The position numbers and the translations under genes are program-made. Below, piece after piece: positions 44,192 to 56,122 of a stretch of DNA of 64,000 nt. Within the stretch, counting starts at the first letter, position 1. The number at the start of each line of letters is the position of its first letter. This stretch comes from Synechococcus sp. CB0101 (GTDB taxonomy: Bacteria > Cyanobacteriota > Cyanobacteriia > PCC-6307 > Cyanobiaceae), in the NCBI RefSeq assembly GCF_000179235.2, contig NZ_CP039373.1, positions 1,395,860-1,459,859 of the forward strand, read 5' to 3'. Below the pieces are notes generated by a model. The model ran no database searches. It worked only from the letters and a program-made list of their open reading frames with translations, and had not been told where the DNA came from.

Positions 44192-46021
44192 ATGCGCAGC
44201 CACGGATGCGGCGACCTGCGCCCCGATGCCACCGGCCAGGCCGTGCAGCTGTGCGGCTGGGTGGACCGCAGCCGTGATCACGGCGGTGTGATCTTCATCG
44301 ACCTGCGCGATCGCAGCGGCACGGTGCAGATCACCGTGGACCCCGACAACGGCGCCGAGATGTTCGCCGTGGCGGAGCACCTGCGCAACGAAACGGTGAT
44401 CCAGGTGGAAGGCAAGGTGCGGGAGCGCCCCACCGATGCCATCAACGAGAAGCTGGCCACCGGCCGGGTGGAAGTGCTGGCCAGCGCCATCACGGTGCTC
44501 AACAGCGTGAAGGGCAACCTGCCCTTCGCCGTGTCGGTGCACGACGAGGAGAACACCCGCGAGGAGCTGCGGCTGCGCCACCGCTACCTCGACCTGCGCC
44601 GCGAGCGCATGAACAGCAACCTGCGCCTGCGCGCGCAAACCATCCAGGCGGCGCGACGCTTCCTGGAAGACCAGGGCTTCATCGAGGTGGAGACCCCGGT
44701 GCTCACCCGCTCCACCCCCGAAGGCGCCCGCGACTATCTGGTGCCGTCCCGCGTCTGCGGCGGCGAATGGTTCGCTTTGCCCCAGTCGCCCCAGCTGTTC
44801 AAGCAGCTGCTGATGGTGGGCGGCATCGAGCGCTACTACCAAGTGGCCCGCTGCTTCCGCGACGAAGACCTGCGCGCCGATCGCCAGCCGGAATTCACCC
44901 AGCTGGACATGGAGATGAGCTTCATGGACCAGGAGCAGATCCTGGAGCTCAACGAATCCCTGATCGCCTCGATCTGGAAAACCGTGAAGGGCGTGGAGCT
45001 GCCTCGCCCCTTCCCGCGCCTCACCTGGCATGACGCCATGGAGCGCTACGGCACCGACCGCCCCGACACCCGCTACGGCATGGAGCTCACCAACGTGAGC
45101 GACCTGGTGGCCGACATGGGTTTCAAGGTGTTTTCAGGCGCCGTGGCCGCTGGCGGCTCGGTGAAGTGCATCGCCGTGCCCGGGGGCAACGATGCGGTGA
45201 GCAACGTGCGCATCAAGCCCGGCGGGGATGTGTTCAGCGAGGCCCAGAAAGCCGGTGCCGGCGGCCTGGCCTTCATCCGCGTGCGCGAGGGCGGCGAGAT
45301 CGACACGATCGGCGCCATCAAAGACAACCTGTCTGAAGAGAAAAAAGCCGAGCTGTTGCAGCGCACCGGCGCTGAGCCCGGCACCTTGATCCTGTTCGGC
45401 GCCGGCGACACCGCCACGGTGAACAAGGCCCTCGATCGGGTGCGCCAGTACCTGGCCCGCGAGCTGGGCATGGTGAAGCCCGACAGCGAGAACGACAGCT
45501 GGAACTTCCTCTGGGTGGTGGATTTCCCGATGTTCGAGTTCAACGCCGACGAGAACCGCTACGAGGCGCTGCACCACCCCTTCTGCGCCCCGAACACAGA
45601 CGACCTGGGCAACGACCCATCCGCCTGGGCCGACACCCTGCCGGGCGCCCGCGCCCAGGCCTACGACCTGGTGCTCAATGGCCTGGAGCTGGGCGGCGGC
45701 TCCCTGCGCATCCACGATTCCGCCCTGCAGCGCCAGGTGCTCCAAACCGTTGGCCTCCCCCTGGAGGAAGCCAATCAGCAGTTCGGCTTCCTGATGGAAG
45801 CGCTCGACATGGGCGCCCCGCCCCACGGCGGCCTGGCCTTCGGTCTCGACCGGATGGTGATGCTGCTGGCGGGCGAAGAATCAATCCGCGACACCATCGC
45901 CTTCCCCAAAACCCAGCAGGCCCGCTGCCTGATGACCGGCGCCCCTGGCGGTGTGGCAACCAAGCAACTCGAGGAGCTGCACGTGGCCAGCACCTGGGTG
46001 GAGGAGGAGGCCGAGGGCTGA
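44192..46021 (+). CDS. aspS: Aspartate-tRNA ligase
   Basis: A class II synthetase. The N-terminal OB fold has [20 protein letters not shown], motif 2 is [19 protein letters not shown] with the [10 protein letters not shown] region, and motif 3 is [14 protein letters not shown]. The bacterial GAD insertion domain lies between. The 609-residue length is normal. It lies 67 bp after gcvT. Confidence 0.96.
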   Translation: MRSHGCGDLRPDATGQAVQLCGWVDRSRDHGGVIFIDLRDRSGTVQITVDPDNGAEMFAVAEHLRNETVIQVEGKVRERPTDAINEKLATGRVEVLASAITVLNSVKGNLPFAVSVHDEENTREELRLRHRYLDLRRERMNSNLRLRAQTIQAARRFLEDQGFIEVETPVLTRSTPEGARDYLVPSRVCGGEWFALPQSPQLFKQLLMVGGIERYYQVARCFRDEDLRADRQPEFTQLDMEMSFMDQEQILELNESLIASIWKTVKGVELPRPFPRLTWHDAMERYGTDRPDTRYGMELTNVSDLVADMGFKVFSGAVAAGGSVKCIAVPGGNDAVSNVRIKPGGDVFSEAQKAGAGGLAFIRVREGGEIDTIGAIKDNLSEEKKAELLQRTGAEPGTLILFGAGDTATVNKALDRVRQYLARELGMVKPDSENDSWNFLWVVDFPMFEFNADENRYEALHHPFCAPNTDDLGNDPSAWADTLPGARAQAYDLVLNGLELGGGSLRIHDSALQRQVLQTVGLPLEEANQQFGFLMEALDMGAPPHGGLAFGLDRMVMLLAGEESIRDTIAFPKTQQARCLMTGAPGGVATKQLEELHVASTWVEEEAEG

Positions 46022-46087
46022 GCTCCTCGCCGGCAATCCCGAACAGAAACGCGTGATTTGAGGGTCGATCTCAATTGAGACTCGATC

Positions 46088-47260
46088 GTGAGGGGGCTGT
46101 TCCGGGCGAAGCCTGTGTCTAAGGGCCCTCCCAGCCCCAAGCCCTCAACCGGCAGCCGGCGCGGCAGCACGGATCTGGTGCGCCTCTACCTGCAGGACAT
46201 CGGTCGGGTGGATCTGCTCAGCCATGAGGAGGAACTCACCCTGGCGCGCCAGGTGCAGCGGCGGGAACGGCTGCTGCGGGAGCGGCGACGCCTTGCGGCA
46301 ACGCATCCAGCGCTGCAAGAGCTGATCGATCTGGAAGACGACCAACAGCGCCTGGCGTCCCAGCTGGGCCACTGGCCCGCTGTGCAGCAGTTGGCTGAAC
46401 AGCAGCGGTGCACGGTGAGCGAGCTGCGGGAACAGATCCGCCAGAAGCAACAGGCCTGGGCCGAGCACAGCAACCTGAGCGTGGCGGAGCTGAAGCAGGC
46501 CCTGCACCACGGCCGCCGCGCCCGCGACCGGATGATCCAGGCCAACCTGCGCCTGGTGGTGGCCGTGGCCAAGAAGTATCAGCAGCGGGGCATGGAGCTG
46601 CTTGATCTGGTGCAGGAGGGCACCCTCGGCCTGGAGCGGGCCGTGGAGAAATACGACCCCACCCGCGGCTTCCGCTTCAGCACCTACGCCTATTGGTGGA
46701 TTCGCCAGGGCATCACCCGCGCCATCGCCACCCAGAGCCGCACGATCCGGCTGCCTGTGCATGTGACCGAGAAGCTCAACCGGATCAAAAAGGCGCAGCG
46801 CCAGATCGCCACGGAGCACGGCCGGCTCGCCTCCGTGAGCGACCTGGCACGGGAACTGGGCCTCAGCGAGGAGGTGGTACGGCTGACCCTGATGCGGGTG
46901 CCGCGCTCGGTGTCCCTCGACACGCGGGTGGGCCGCGAGCAGGACACCCAACTCGGCGATCTGCTCGAAGACAGCCACGCCACCCCGGAGCAGGAACTCA
47001 CCCGCGAGTCCCTGCACGATGACCTCGAGTCCCTCCTGGAGGAGCTCACCGCCCGGGAAGCCGCCGTGATCCGGCTGCGCTATGGCCTGGAAGACGACAC
47101 CCCCCAGACCCTCTCCCAGATCGGCGAAGACCTGCACCTCTCGCGGGAGCGGGTGCGCCAGATCGAATCGCGGGCCTTGCTCAAACTCCGGCAACCGCAG
47201 CGCCGCTGCCGGGTGCAGGACTACATGCGCAGCCTCGACCACGACCAACCGGAGGGCTGA
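46088..47260 (+). CDS. RNA polymerase sigma factor, group 2 sigma-70
   Basis: The protein has the order sigma regions 1.2, 2, 3 and 4. Region 2.4 is FRFSTYAYWWIRQGITRAIA, region 3 begins RTIRLPVHVTEKLNRIKKAQ and region 4.2 is LSQIGEDLHLSRERVRQIES. The length (390) and absence of a long region 1.1 indicate a non-primary (group 2) factor, which in cyanobacteria control stress, light or nitrogen responses. I cannot tell which subtype it is. A GTG start is used. Confidence 0.88.
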   Translation: MRGLFRAKPVSKGPPSPKPSTGSRRGSTDLVRLYLQDIGRVDLLSHEEELTLARQVQRRERLLRERRRLAATHPALQELIDLEDDQQRLASQLGHWPAVQQLAEQQRCTVSELREQIRQKQQAWAEHSNLSVAELKQALHHGRRARDRMIQANLRLVVAVAKKYQQRGMELLDLVQEGTLGLERAVEKYDPTRGFRFSTYAYWWIRQGITRAIATQSRTIRLPVHVTEKLNRIKKAQRQIATEHGRLASVSDLARELGLSEEVVRLTLMRVPRSVSLDTRVGREQDTQLGDLLEDSHATPEQELTRESLHDDLESLLEELTAREAAVIRLRYGLEDDTPQTLSQIGEDLHLSRERVRQIESRALLKLRQPQRRCRVQDYMRSLDHDQPEG

Positions 47261-47296
47261 TCGCCTGGAAGCTCCAGGAGCCGGCCGGTAAATTGA

Positions 47297-49617
<2,321 letters not shown>

Positions 49618-49664
49618 GGGTGCGGGCCGCTCGGCAGTATGGATTCGGCGCCTGATCCCCAACT

Positions 49665-50342
49665 TTGTCCACCGCCATTGCCCTGCTCTCCGGCGGTCTC
49701 GACTCCGCCACCGCTGCCGCCCTCGCCCTCGAAGACGGGCAGCGGGTGATCGGCCTCTCCTTTGATTACGGCCAACGGCACCGACGCGAACTCGAAGCCG
49801 CCGCTCGGATCGCCGCGCAGCTCGGGCTGGCGGAGCACCACACCATCAGCGTGAACCTGGCGGCCTGGGGCGGCTCGGCCCTCACCGACAGCCGCATGGC
49901 CGTACCCAGCGATGGGGTGCAAGCCGATGTGATCCCCAGCACCTACGTGCCGGGCCGTAACACGGTGTTCATCGCCATTGGCCTGAGCCTGGCGGAGGCC
50001 CGCGGCGCCGAACGGCTGGTGCTGGGCGTGAATGCCGTGGATTACTCCGGCTATCCCGACTGCCGGCCCGATTACCTCGACGCCTTTCAGCGGCTGGCGG
50101 ATCTGGCCAGCAAGGCCGGCCGCGAAGGGCACGGCAGCCGCCTCTGGGCACCGCTGGTGACCTGGAGCAAAACCAAGATCGTGCAGGAGGCCCTGCGGCT
50201 GGGCGTGCCCATCGCCGACACCTGGAGTTGCTACAGCGGCGGCGAGCAGCCCTGCGGTGTGTGCGACAGCTGCCGGATCCGCGATGCCGCCCTGATCGAC
50301 GCGGGCCGGCCCGATTTGGCCAGCTCGGCGGCCCAGCGGTGA
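49665..50342 (+). CDS. queC: 7-cyano-7-deazaguanine synthase QueC
   Basis: QueC converts the carboxy-deazaguanine to preQ0 using ATP. The PP-loop motif is [17 protein letters not shown], and the C-terminal zinc-binding cysteines are in [20 protein letters not shown]. The start is a TTG directly before the PP-loop. Stop codon and pabB start overlap (TGATG). Confidence 0.94.
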   Translation: MSTAIALLSGGLDSATAAALALEDGQRVIGLSFDYGQRHRRELEAAARIAAQLGLAEHHTISVNLAAWGGSALTDSRMAVPSDGVQADVIPSTYVPGRNTVFIAIGLSLAEARGAERLVLGVNAVDYSGYPDCRPDYLDAFQRLADLASKAGREGHGSRLWAPLVTWSKTKIVQEALRLGVPIADTWSCYSGGEQPCGVCDSCRIRDAALIDAGRPDLASSAAQR

Positions 50343-51664
50343 TGCAGGGCAGCACACGCTGGCCGGTGGCCTGGCGTTCACCGGCCACCCTGGCGCCCTT
50401 GCTGGCGGAGCACTGGGGTCACGCCGGGCTGATCTGGCTCGACGGCGACGGCACCGACCTGGGGCGCTGGGCCACCTTGGCCGTTGATCCGGTTGAGCAG
50501 CGCTGCTGCCGCGGACTGCCCGGCATGGAGAGTGCGCAGGATCCGTTTGCGGCCTTGGCTGATCTGGGGCCGGGCCACTGGTGTGGCTGGCTCAGCTACG
50601 AGGCCGCCGCCTGGGTGGAGCCCGGCAACCCCTGGAAGGCCGATTCGATGGCCAGCCTCTGGATTGCCCGCCACGATCCAGTGCTGCGCTTCGATCTGAA
50701 CGAGCATCAGCTCTGGCTCGAAGGCCAAGATCCCGAGCGACTGCAAGCGATGGCCAGTTGGCTGGAGGGCCTGCCGGAAGACGCCTCGGCTGGTGAGCTC
50801 ACGGCTCCAGCCGTGGCACCCGAGCACTGGCACTGGCACACCAATCCCCAGGCGTTCAGCCGTGGCGTGGAACAAATCCGCGAGCTGATCGCCTGCGGTG
50901 ATCTGTTTCAAGCCAATCTCACGGCCTGCTGCAGCACGCAACTGCCCGCCGTTGGCCCTCTCACAGGCTTGGCCCTGTTTCAGCGATTGCGCCGGCGATG
51001 CCCCGCCCCTTTTGCCGGCTTGGTGGTGGCCTCCGGCGCGGCCCAGGGTGAGGCGGTGATTTCCGCCTCACCCGAGCGCTTCCTGCAGGTGAGCCCCGAG
51101 GGGGTCGTGGAAACCCGGCCGATCAAGGGCACCCGGCCCAGGCACCACCATCCGCAGCTGGATGCCGATGCGGCGGCCGAGCTGGTATGCAGCGGCAAAG
51201 ACCGGGCGGAGAACGTGATGATCGTCGATCTGTTGCGCAACGACCTGGGCCGCTCCTGCGTGCCGGGCTCGATCCATGTGCCGCAGCTGGTGGGCCTCGA
51301 GAGCTATGCCCAGGTGCACCACCTCACCTCGGTGGTGTGCGGGCAATTGCGACCCGATCGAAGCTGGGTGGATCTCCTGCGGGCGGGATGGCCGGGGGGC
51401 TCGATCAGCGGAGCTCCGAAATTGCGGGCCTGCCAACGGCTGGCAGAACTGGAACCCGTAGCCCGAGGCCCCTACTGCGGCTCACTGATCCGCCGCGACT
51501 TTGACGGCAGCGTGGACAGCAGCATCCTGATCCGCACCTTGCTGCTGCAAGCGAATGCCCTGCGCGGCCACGCCGGCTGCGGCATCGTGGCCGACTCCGA
51601 CCCCAGCGCCGAAGCCAGTGAGCTGGGTTGGAAGCTCAACCCCCTGCTGGAGGCCTTGGCATGA
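50342..51664 (+). CDS. pabB: Aminodeoxychorismate synthase component I
   Basis: The enzyme converts chorismate to aminodeoxychorismate for folate synthesis. Chorismate-binding-domain signatures are present: VISASPERFLQVSPEGVVET, RPIKGTRPRHHH, and LVCSGKDRAENVMIVDLLRN. The C-terminal GGSISGAPKLRACQRLAELE is typical. Distinguishing it from anthranilate synthase is difficult by sequence alone; the following class IV aminotransferase gene supports the pab pathway. The ATG at 50342 overlaps the queC stop codon. Confidence 0.85.
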   Translation: MQGSTRWPVAWRSPATLAPLLAEHWGHAGLIWLDGDGTDLGRWATLAVDPVEQRCCRGLPGMESAQDPFAALADLGPGHWCGWLSYEAAAWVEPGNPWKADSMASLWIARHDPVLRFDLNEHQLWLEGQDPERLQAMASWLEGLPEDASAGELTAPAVAPEHWHWHTNPQAFSRGVEQIRELIACGDLFQANLTACCSTQLPAVGPLTGLALFQRLRRRCPAPFAGLVVASGAAQGEAVISASPERFLQVSPEGVVETRPIKGTRPRHHHPQLDADAAAELVCSGKDRAENVMIVDLLRNDLGRSCVPGSIHVPQLVGLESYAQVHHLTSVVCGQLRPDRSWVDLLRAGWPGGSISGAPKLRACQRLAELEPVARGPYCGSLIRRDFDGSVDSSILIRTLLLQANALRGHAGCGIVADSDPSAEASELGWKLNPLLEALA

Positions 51665-52476
51665 GCCCCCGGAGCATCGCCTGGTTCGACGGCCAGTGGG
51701 GCGAGCCGCAGCAGCTGGGCCTGCCCTTGAGCGATCGCGGCCTGCAACTGGCCGATGGGCTCTTTGAAACGGTTCTCGTTCTGGATGGTCGCCCGCAACT
51801 GCTGGAAGCTCACCTCCAGCGCTGGCACCAGAGCGCAGCGCTGCTCTCCATGGCGCCCCCGCCAGACGCCGGCACCCTCGAGCCGTTGATCCACGAAGCC
51901 GTGGCGCGCGCAGGGCTCGAGCACGGCAGCGGCGCGCTCCGGCTCAACTGGAGCCGGGGCGACAGCGCCGGACGCGGCATTGCCGTGCCTGAAACCCACA
52001 GGCCACATCGGTTCTGGCTGCAGCTCAGCGCGCACACACCAAGCTTCAGCCCGCAATCGGCGATCGTGAGCCGTCAAGAGCGGCGCAACAGCTCCAGCCT
52101 GCTGAGCCGTTGCAAGACCTTCGCCTACGGCCAGGCGATTCAGGCGCGCCTCGAAGCCCAGCGCGCTGGCGCCGATGAGGCCCTACTGCTGGCCAGCGGC
52201 GGCGAGCTCTGCTGCGCCACCACCGCCAACCTGTTGATTCAGCGCCAGGGCCATTGGCTCACACCAGCCTTGAGCAGCGGCTGCCTGCCGGGCGTGATGC
52301 GCGCCCGGCTGATCGAGCAAGGCATGGCCCAAGAGGCCGATCTCACTCCACAACCGCAGAGCGGCGACAGCTGGCTTCTGATCAACAGCCTGGGCTGCCG
52401 CCCCCTGAGCAGCGTGGATGGAATTCCCTTGAAGCTCCACCGCAACGCCGAGGCCTTGTGGCGGAGCTTGCTTTAG
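51661..52476 (+). CDS. pabC: Aminodeoxychorismate lyase (class IV aminotransferase fold)
   Basis: The fold type IV PLP protein releases pyruvate to give 4-aminobenzoate. The pattern LPLSDRGLQLADGLFETVLV starts the family, with the PLP-lysine region SLLSRCKTFAYGQAIQARLE, then ADEALLLASGGELCCATTAN. The 271-residue length fits. Coupling to pabB by an ATGA overlap supports the assignment over branched-chain or D-amino-acid transaminases. Confidence 0.82.
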   Translation: MSPRSIAWFDGQWGEPQQLGLPLSDRGLQLADGLFETVLVLDGRPQLLEAHLQRWHQSAALLSMAPPPDAGTLEPLIHEAVARAGLEHGSGALRLNWSRGDSAGRGIAVPETHRPHRFWLQLSAHTPSFSPQSAIVSRQERRNSSSLLSRCKTFAYGQAIQARLEAQRAGADEALLLASGGELCCATTANLLIQRQGHWLTPALSSGCLPGVMRARLIEQGMAQEADLTPQPQSGDSWLLINSLGCRPLSSVDGIPLKLHRNAEALWRSLL

Positions 52477-52492
52477 GGGTTGAGGGCCAGGC

Positions 52493-52975
52493 TCAGTTAC
52501 AGCCCTGCACGGAGATGCGGTAGGTGAAACCGGTGGCGGCCTGATCAGCAGTGGCACCGATCTTGAAGTTCACCTGGCTCACGGTTTTGCCGGGAACCGC
52601 CTGCACATCCCACTGACGGCCAGTGCCAACCCCGGGAGTCAGGGAATCGTTGATCACCTGCAGGTTGGAGCCATCGGTGAACTTGAGATAACCCTGAATC
52701 GGATAGGTCGCACTCACCGAGGAATTGGCGGTGAAGAACAGCTTGTAGGAGCTGTAGGGCTGGGTCACGAAGAAATCCGTGTTCCAGTTGGGGCGGGTGA
52801 AGGGCAGCGGATTACCGGGGCTAATCGTCTTGGTCACGATGTCGGTGACACCGTTACCGCCCACGGGAGCCAGGAACTGGCAGCTCTGGGCAGAGGCAGG
52901 AGCAGCCGCAGTGAGAAGGCAGCCACTGGCGCAGACCACGGCAGCGCGGGTAAGGGAGCGCAGGGATACCGACAT
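52493..52975 (-). CDS. Secreted protein of unknown function
   Basis: A signal peptide is evident (SLRSLTRAAVVCASGCLLTA then AAPASAQSCQ, probable cleavage after ASA). The mature part of about 130 residues is beta-rich with two Cys at its ends (SCQFLAPVGG and VQGCN), which may form a disulfide. No family is recognised. The ATG at 52975 is used, though in-frame starts up to 52996 exist. Confidence 0.7.
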   Translation of the reverse strand: MSVSLRSLTRAAVVCASGCLLTAAAPASAQSCQFLAPVGGNGVTDIVTKTISPGNPLPFTRPNWNTDFFVTQPYSSYKLFFTANSSVSATYPIQGYLKFTDGSNLQVINDSLTPGVGTGRQWDVQAVPGKTVSQVNFKIGATADQAATGFTYRISVQGCN

Positions 52976-53047
52976 AGACGTGTTGATCAACATCAATCCC
53001 GATTGTGCACTCGATCTCGCACAGTGGGACCAGCTGCCGATCGATTA

Positions 53048-54643
53048 TTGACGTCCACCCGAGCGCCATCCCCACAGCCTGAGGCGCTACGCCGCAGCCT
53101 CGGATTGCGCAGCCTCACCCTGGCGGTGATCACCAGCACCATCGGCTCCGGCTGGTTGTTCGCACCGCTCTATGCCGCGCGCTTCGCTGGGCCCGCCAGC
53201 CTGCTGGCCTGGGTGGCCGGTGGCGTGATGGCCTTTGGCCTGGCCTTGGTGTTTGCCGAGCTGGGCTCCCTGGTGCCGAGCTCGGGCGCGCTCGCTCAGA
53301 TCCCCCTCCTCAGTCATGGACGTTGGGCTGGCTTCATCGGCGGCTGGTGCGCCTGGATCGCCTATCTCACCCTGCCCACGATTGAAGTGCTGGCGATGGT
53401 GCAATACGTGGCCAGCAGCCTGCCCTGGCTCACCGCCGATGGGGGCCAGGGGCAAGTGCTCAGCGGCGCGGGGCTGGGGGTCGCCATGGTGTTGCTGGTG
53501 TTGATGGCCTGGATCAACCTGGCTGGCGTGAGCTGGCTGGCCCGCTGGATCGATGGCCTGACCAGTTGGAAGCTGGTGGTGCCGCTTCTGGTGTCGCTGA
53601 GCCTGATGCTCACGGCGGGCCATTGGAGCAATCTCGGGCTCCACGACGCAGGTCAGGGAGCCGATCTGGCCGGAGTGGTAAGTGCCATCGGCGGCGGCGG
53701 CATCCTGTTCAGCCTGTTGGGGTTTCGCACCGCCATGGATCTGGCGGGCGAAGCCCGCAACCCCCAGCGCAACGTGCCCCTGGCCATGGCCCTGGGACTG
53801 GGCGTATCGCTGGCGATTTATCTGCTGCTGCAACTGAGTTTTCTGGTAGCGGTGCCGCCGCAGGCCCTCAGCCAAGGATGGGCGGCGCTTCAGCTCAGCA
53901 ACCATGGCGGCCCACTGGTGGCCATCGCCATGGGCCTGGGCATGGGTTGGGTTGTCACCTTGCTGCTCAGTGATGCCGTGATCTCACCAGGCGCCACGGC
54001 CATGACCTACATGGGGGTGTCAGCCCGCGTGGCCTGGATGATGGGCCGCCTGGGGCTGCTCCCCGAAGCCATGGGCCGGCTCAACCGCCAGGCAGTACCG
54101 GCCATCGCCCTGCTCTGGAGCCTGGCGATCGGCGTGGTGATGCTGCTGGGGGGACCGAGCTGGCAGCGGGTGGTGAGCTTCCTCACGGCCACGCTGGTGA
54201 TCGCTCTGGCCGTCGGGCCGGTGAGCTTGCTGGCGCTGCGCCAGCAACTGCCCGCAGCACCGCGCGCCTTCCGCCTGCCCATGGCGAAGCTGCTCTGTCC
54301 GCTCACCTTTGTGGCCGCCAGTTGGGCCGTGCTGTGGTGCGGCCGCAGCGCCCTGGAGGGCGCCGTAACCCTGGTGGTGCTGCCAGCGCTGCTGTTTGGC
54401 CTGCTGCAGCGCCAGCGTGGCCAGAGCCTGAACGCCGGCTGCGGCAGCTGGTGGTTTGTGTATCTGGGGGGTTTGGTGCTGATCGCGGAGATCAGCGGCC
54501 CGCAACGGCTCCTGCCCGGAGGCGATGCCAGCCAGCTGCTGATCACCGCCCTGTTTGCCCTGGTGATCTTCCCCATCGCGGTGGGCACGCGGCTGCCCCG
54601 GGCCTCGAGCGAGGCCCAGGTTGCCGTGGAGCTCACACTGTGA
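53048..54643 (+). CDS. Amino acid permease (APC superfamily)
   Basis: About 12 hydrophobic segments are present. The first contains LAVITSTIGSGWLFAPLYAA, the typical APC TM1 break, and TM6 carries GGGILFSLLGFRTAMDLAGE with RNPQRNVPLAMALG after it. The substrate is unknown. A TTG at 53048 is chosen over a GTG at 53003 because conserved sequence begins downstream. It overlaps the 3' end of urtE on the other strand by 11 bp. Confidence 0.85.
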   Translation: MTSTRAPSPQPEALRRSLGLRSLTLAVITSTIGSGWLFAPLYAARFAGPASLLAWVAGGVMAFGLALVFAELGSLVPSSGALAQIPLLSHGRWAGFIGGWCAWIAYLTLPTIEVLAMVQYVASSLPWLTADGGQGQVLSGAGLGVAMVLLVLMAWINLAGVSWLARWIDGLTSWKLVVPLLVSLSLMLTAGHWSNLGLHDAGQGADLAGVVSAIGGGGILFSLLGFRTAMDLAGEARNPQRNVPLAMALGLGVSLAIYLLLQLSFLVAVPPQALSQGWAALQLSNHGGPLVAIAMGLGMGWVVTLLLSDAVISPGATAMTYMGVSARVAWMMGRLGLLPEAMGRLNRQAVPAIALLWSLAIGVVMLLGGPSWQRVVSFLTATLVIALAVGPVSLLALRQQLPAAPRAFRLPMAKLLCPLTFVAASWAVLWCGRSALEGAVTLVVLPALLFGLLQRQRGQSLNAGCGSWWFVYLGGLVLIAEISGPQRLLPGGDASQLLITALFALVIFPIAVGTRLPRASSEAQVAVELTL

Positions 54644-55340
54644 GGAAACGATCCACCACGTCTTTGCTGAGCTCACTGGTGGGGCCACTGGCCACAATCC
54701 CGCCACGCTGCATGGCGTAGTAGCGATCGGCCTGCCGCACGAAGTGCAGGTGCTGCTCCACCAGCAACACGCTGATCCCGGTGGCATCGATGATCCGACG
54801 CACCGCCCGCTCGATGTCGAGCACCACCGACGGCTGAATGCCTTCCGTGGGCTCATCGAGCAGCAGCAGCTTGGGTTTACCGAGCAAGGCCCGAGCAATC
54901 GCCAACTGCTGCTGTTGGCCACCCGAGAGATCCCCGCCGCGGCGGGCGAGGAACTTCTCCAGGATCGGGAATAGCTCAAACACCAGCGGATCGATATGGC
55001 GGTTCTTGGCCAAACCGCCCGGCAGCGCCTCGAGGCCAAGCAACAGGTTTTCTCGCACCGTGAGCTGAGGGATGATCTCGCGGCCCTGGGGCACATACCC
55101 CACCCCAACCCGCGCCCGGGCGTGGGGTGGCAGGCCGGTGAGGCCGCGCCCCTCGAGCTGCAGACCACCACTGCGTTGCTGCAGCAAGCCGATCACCGTT
55201 TTCAGCAGGGTGGTTTTACCCACCCCGTTTCGGCCGATCAGACAGACCATCTCGCCGGGAGCGACGTTGAGGTCAACGTCGCGAAGAATATGGCTCTCGC
55301 CGTAATAGACGTTGAGGCCGCGGATATCGAGCAAGGTCAC
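54633..55340 (-). CDS. urtE: Urea ABC transporter ATP-binding protein UrtE
   Basis: UrtE is one of the two ATPases of the UrtABCDE urea importer. Walker A is LIGRNGVGKTTLLK, the signature is DLSGGQQQQLAIARAL, and Walker B LLLLDEPTEGIQP is of the branched-chain amino acid LivF type. The context of urtABCD places it in the urea system. Its start overlaps the urtD stop codon. Confidence 0.94.
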   Translation of the reverse strand: MTLLDIRGLNVYYGESHILRDVDLNVAPGEMVCLIGRNGVGKTTLLKTVIGLLQQRSGGLQLEGRGLTGLPPHARARVGVGYVPQGREIIPQLTVRENLLLGLEALPGGLAKNRHIDPLVFELFPILEKFLARRGGDLSGGQQQQLAIARALLGKPKLLLLDEPTEGIQPSVVLDIERAVRRIIDATGISVLLVEQHLHFVRQADRYYAMQRGGIVASGPTSELSKDVVDRFLTV

Positions 55341-56122
55341 GCCACATCCTCCTGAGTGTCACTGCCGAGATACACCTCAATCACCCGTGGATCGTTCTGC
55401 ACCTGATCCATCGATCCCTCACAAAGCACATGCCCCTCATGCAGCACCGTGACCGGTGCTTGCAGATCGCGGATGAACTCCATGTCGTGCTCGATCACCA
55501 GCACGGTGTGATCCCCGGCTAACTGCTTGAGCAGATCCGCGGTGCGAGCGGTTTCCTCGTCGGTGAGACCGGCCACCGGTTCATCCACCAGCAGCAGCTC
55601 TGGATCCTGGGCGACGAGCATCGCGATCTCCAGCCACTGCTTCTGCCCGTGGGATAACCCACCGGCCGGTTGCTGCGCCTGGCGCTCGAGGCCCACCACC
55701 GAAAGGAGATGCTGCACCCGATCGCGCTGGTCGCTGCTCAGAGAACCGAACAACAGTGCGGCGGGGCCGTGGGGTCCGCGCACAGCCAGCTCGAGATTGC
55801 GCCGCGGTGTGAGGTTCTGATACACGCGAGGTGTCTGGAACTTGCGGCCAATCCCCAGCCGTGAGATGTGATGCTCGCTGCGGCCCACGATCGAGCGACC
55901 GCGGAACACCACATCACCGCGGGTGGGTTTCACCTTGCCGGTGATCACATCGAGGAATGTGGTTTTGCCGGCGCCATTGGGACCAATCACGGCCCGCAGT
56001 TCACCTGGAGCGAGCTGAAGGTTGAGGTCATTGAGGGCGAGAAAGCCGTCGAAGCTGACGGTGACGCCCTGCAGTTCAAGCAGATTCATGGATGACGGAT
56101 GGGTGCTTGGAGTGCTGGTCAT
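55337..56122 (-). CDS. urtD: Urea ABC transporter ATP-binding protein UrtD
   Basis: The second ATPase. Walker A is VIGPNGAGKTTFLDV and the signature LSHGQKQWLEIAMLV, of the LivG type. The ATG at 56122 overlaps the urtC stop codon (TGATG). The frame continues upstream to 56266 in low-quality sequence; 56089 is a further possible start. Confidence 0.94.
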   Translation of the reverse strand: MTSTPSTHPSSMNLLELQGVTVSFDGFLALNDLNLQLAPGELRAVIGPNGAGKTTFLDVITGKVKPTRGDVVFRGRSIVGRSEHHISRLGIGRKFQTPRVYQNLTPRRNLELAVRGPHGPAALLFGSLSSDQRDRVQHLLSVVGLERQAQQPAGGLSHGQKQWLEIAMLVAQDPELLLVDEPVAGLTDEETARTADLLKQLAGDHTVLVIEHDMEFIRDLQAPVTVLHEGHVLCEGSMDQVQNDPRVIEVYLGSDTQEDVA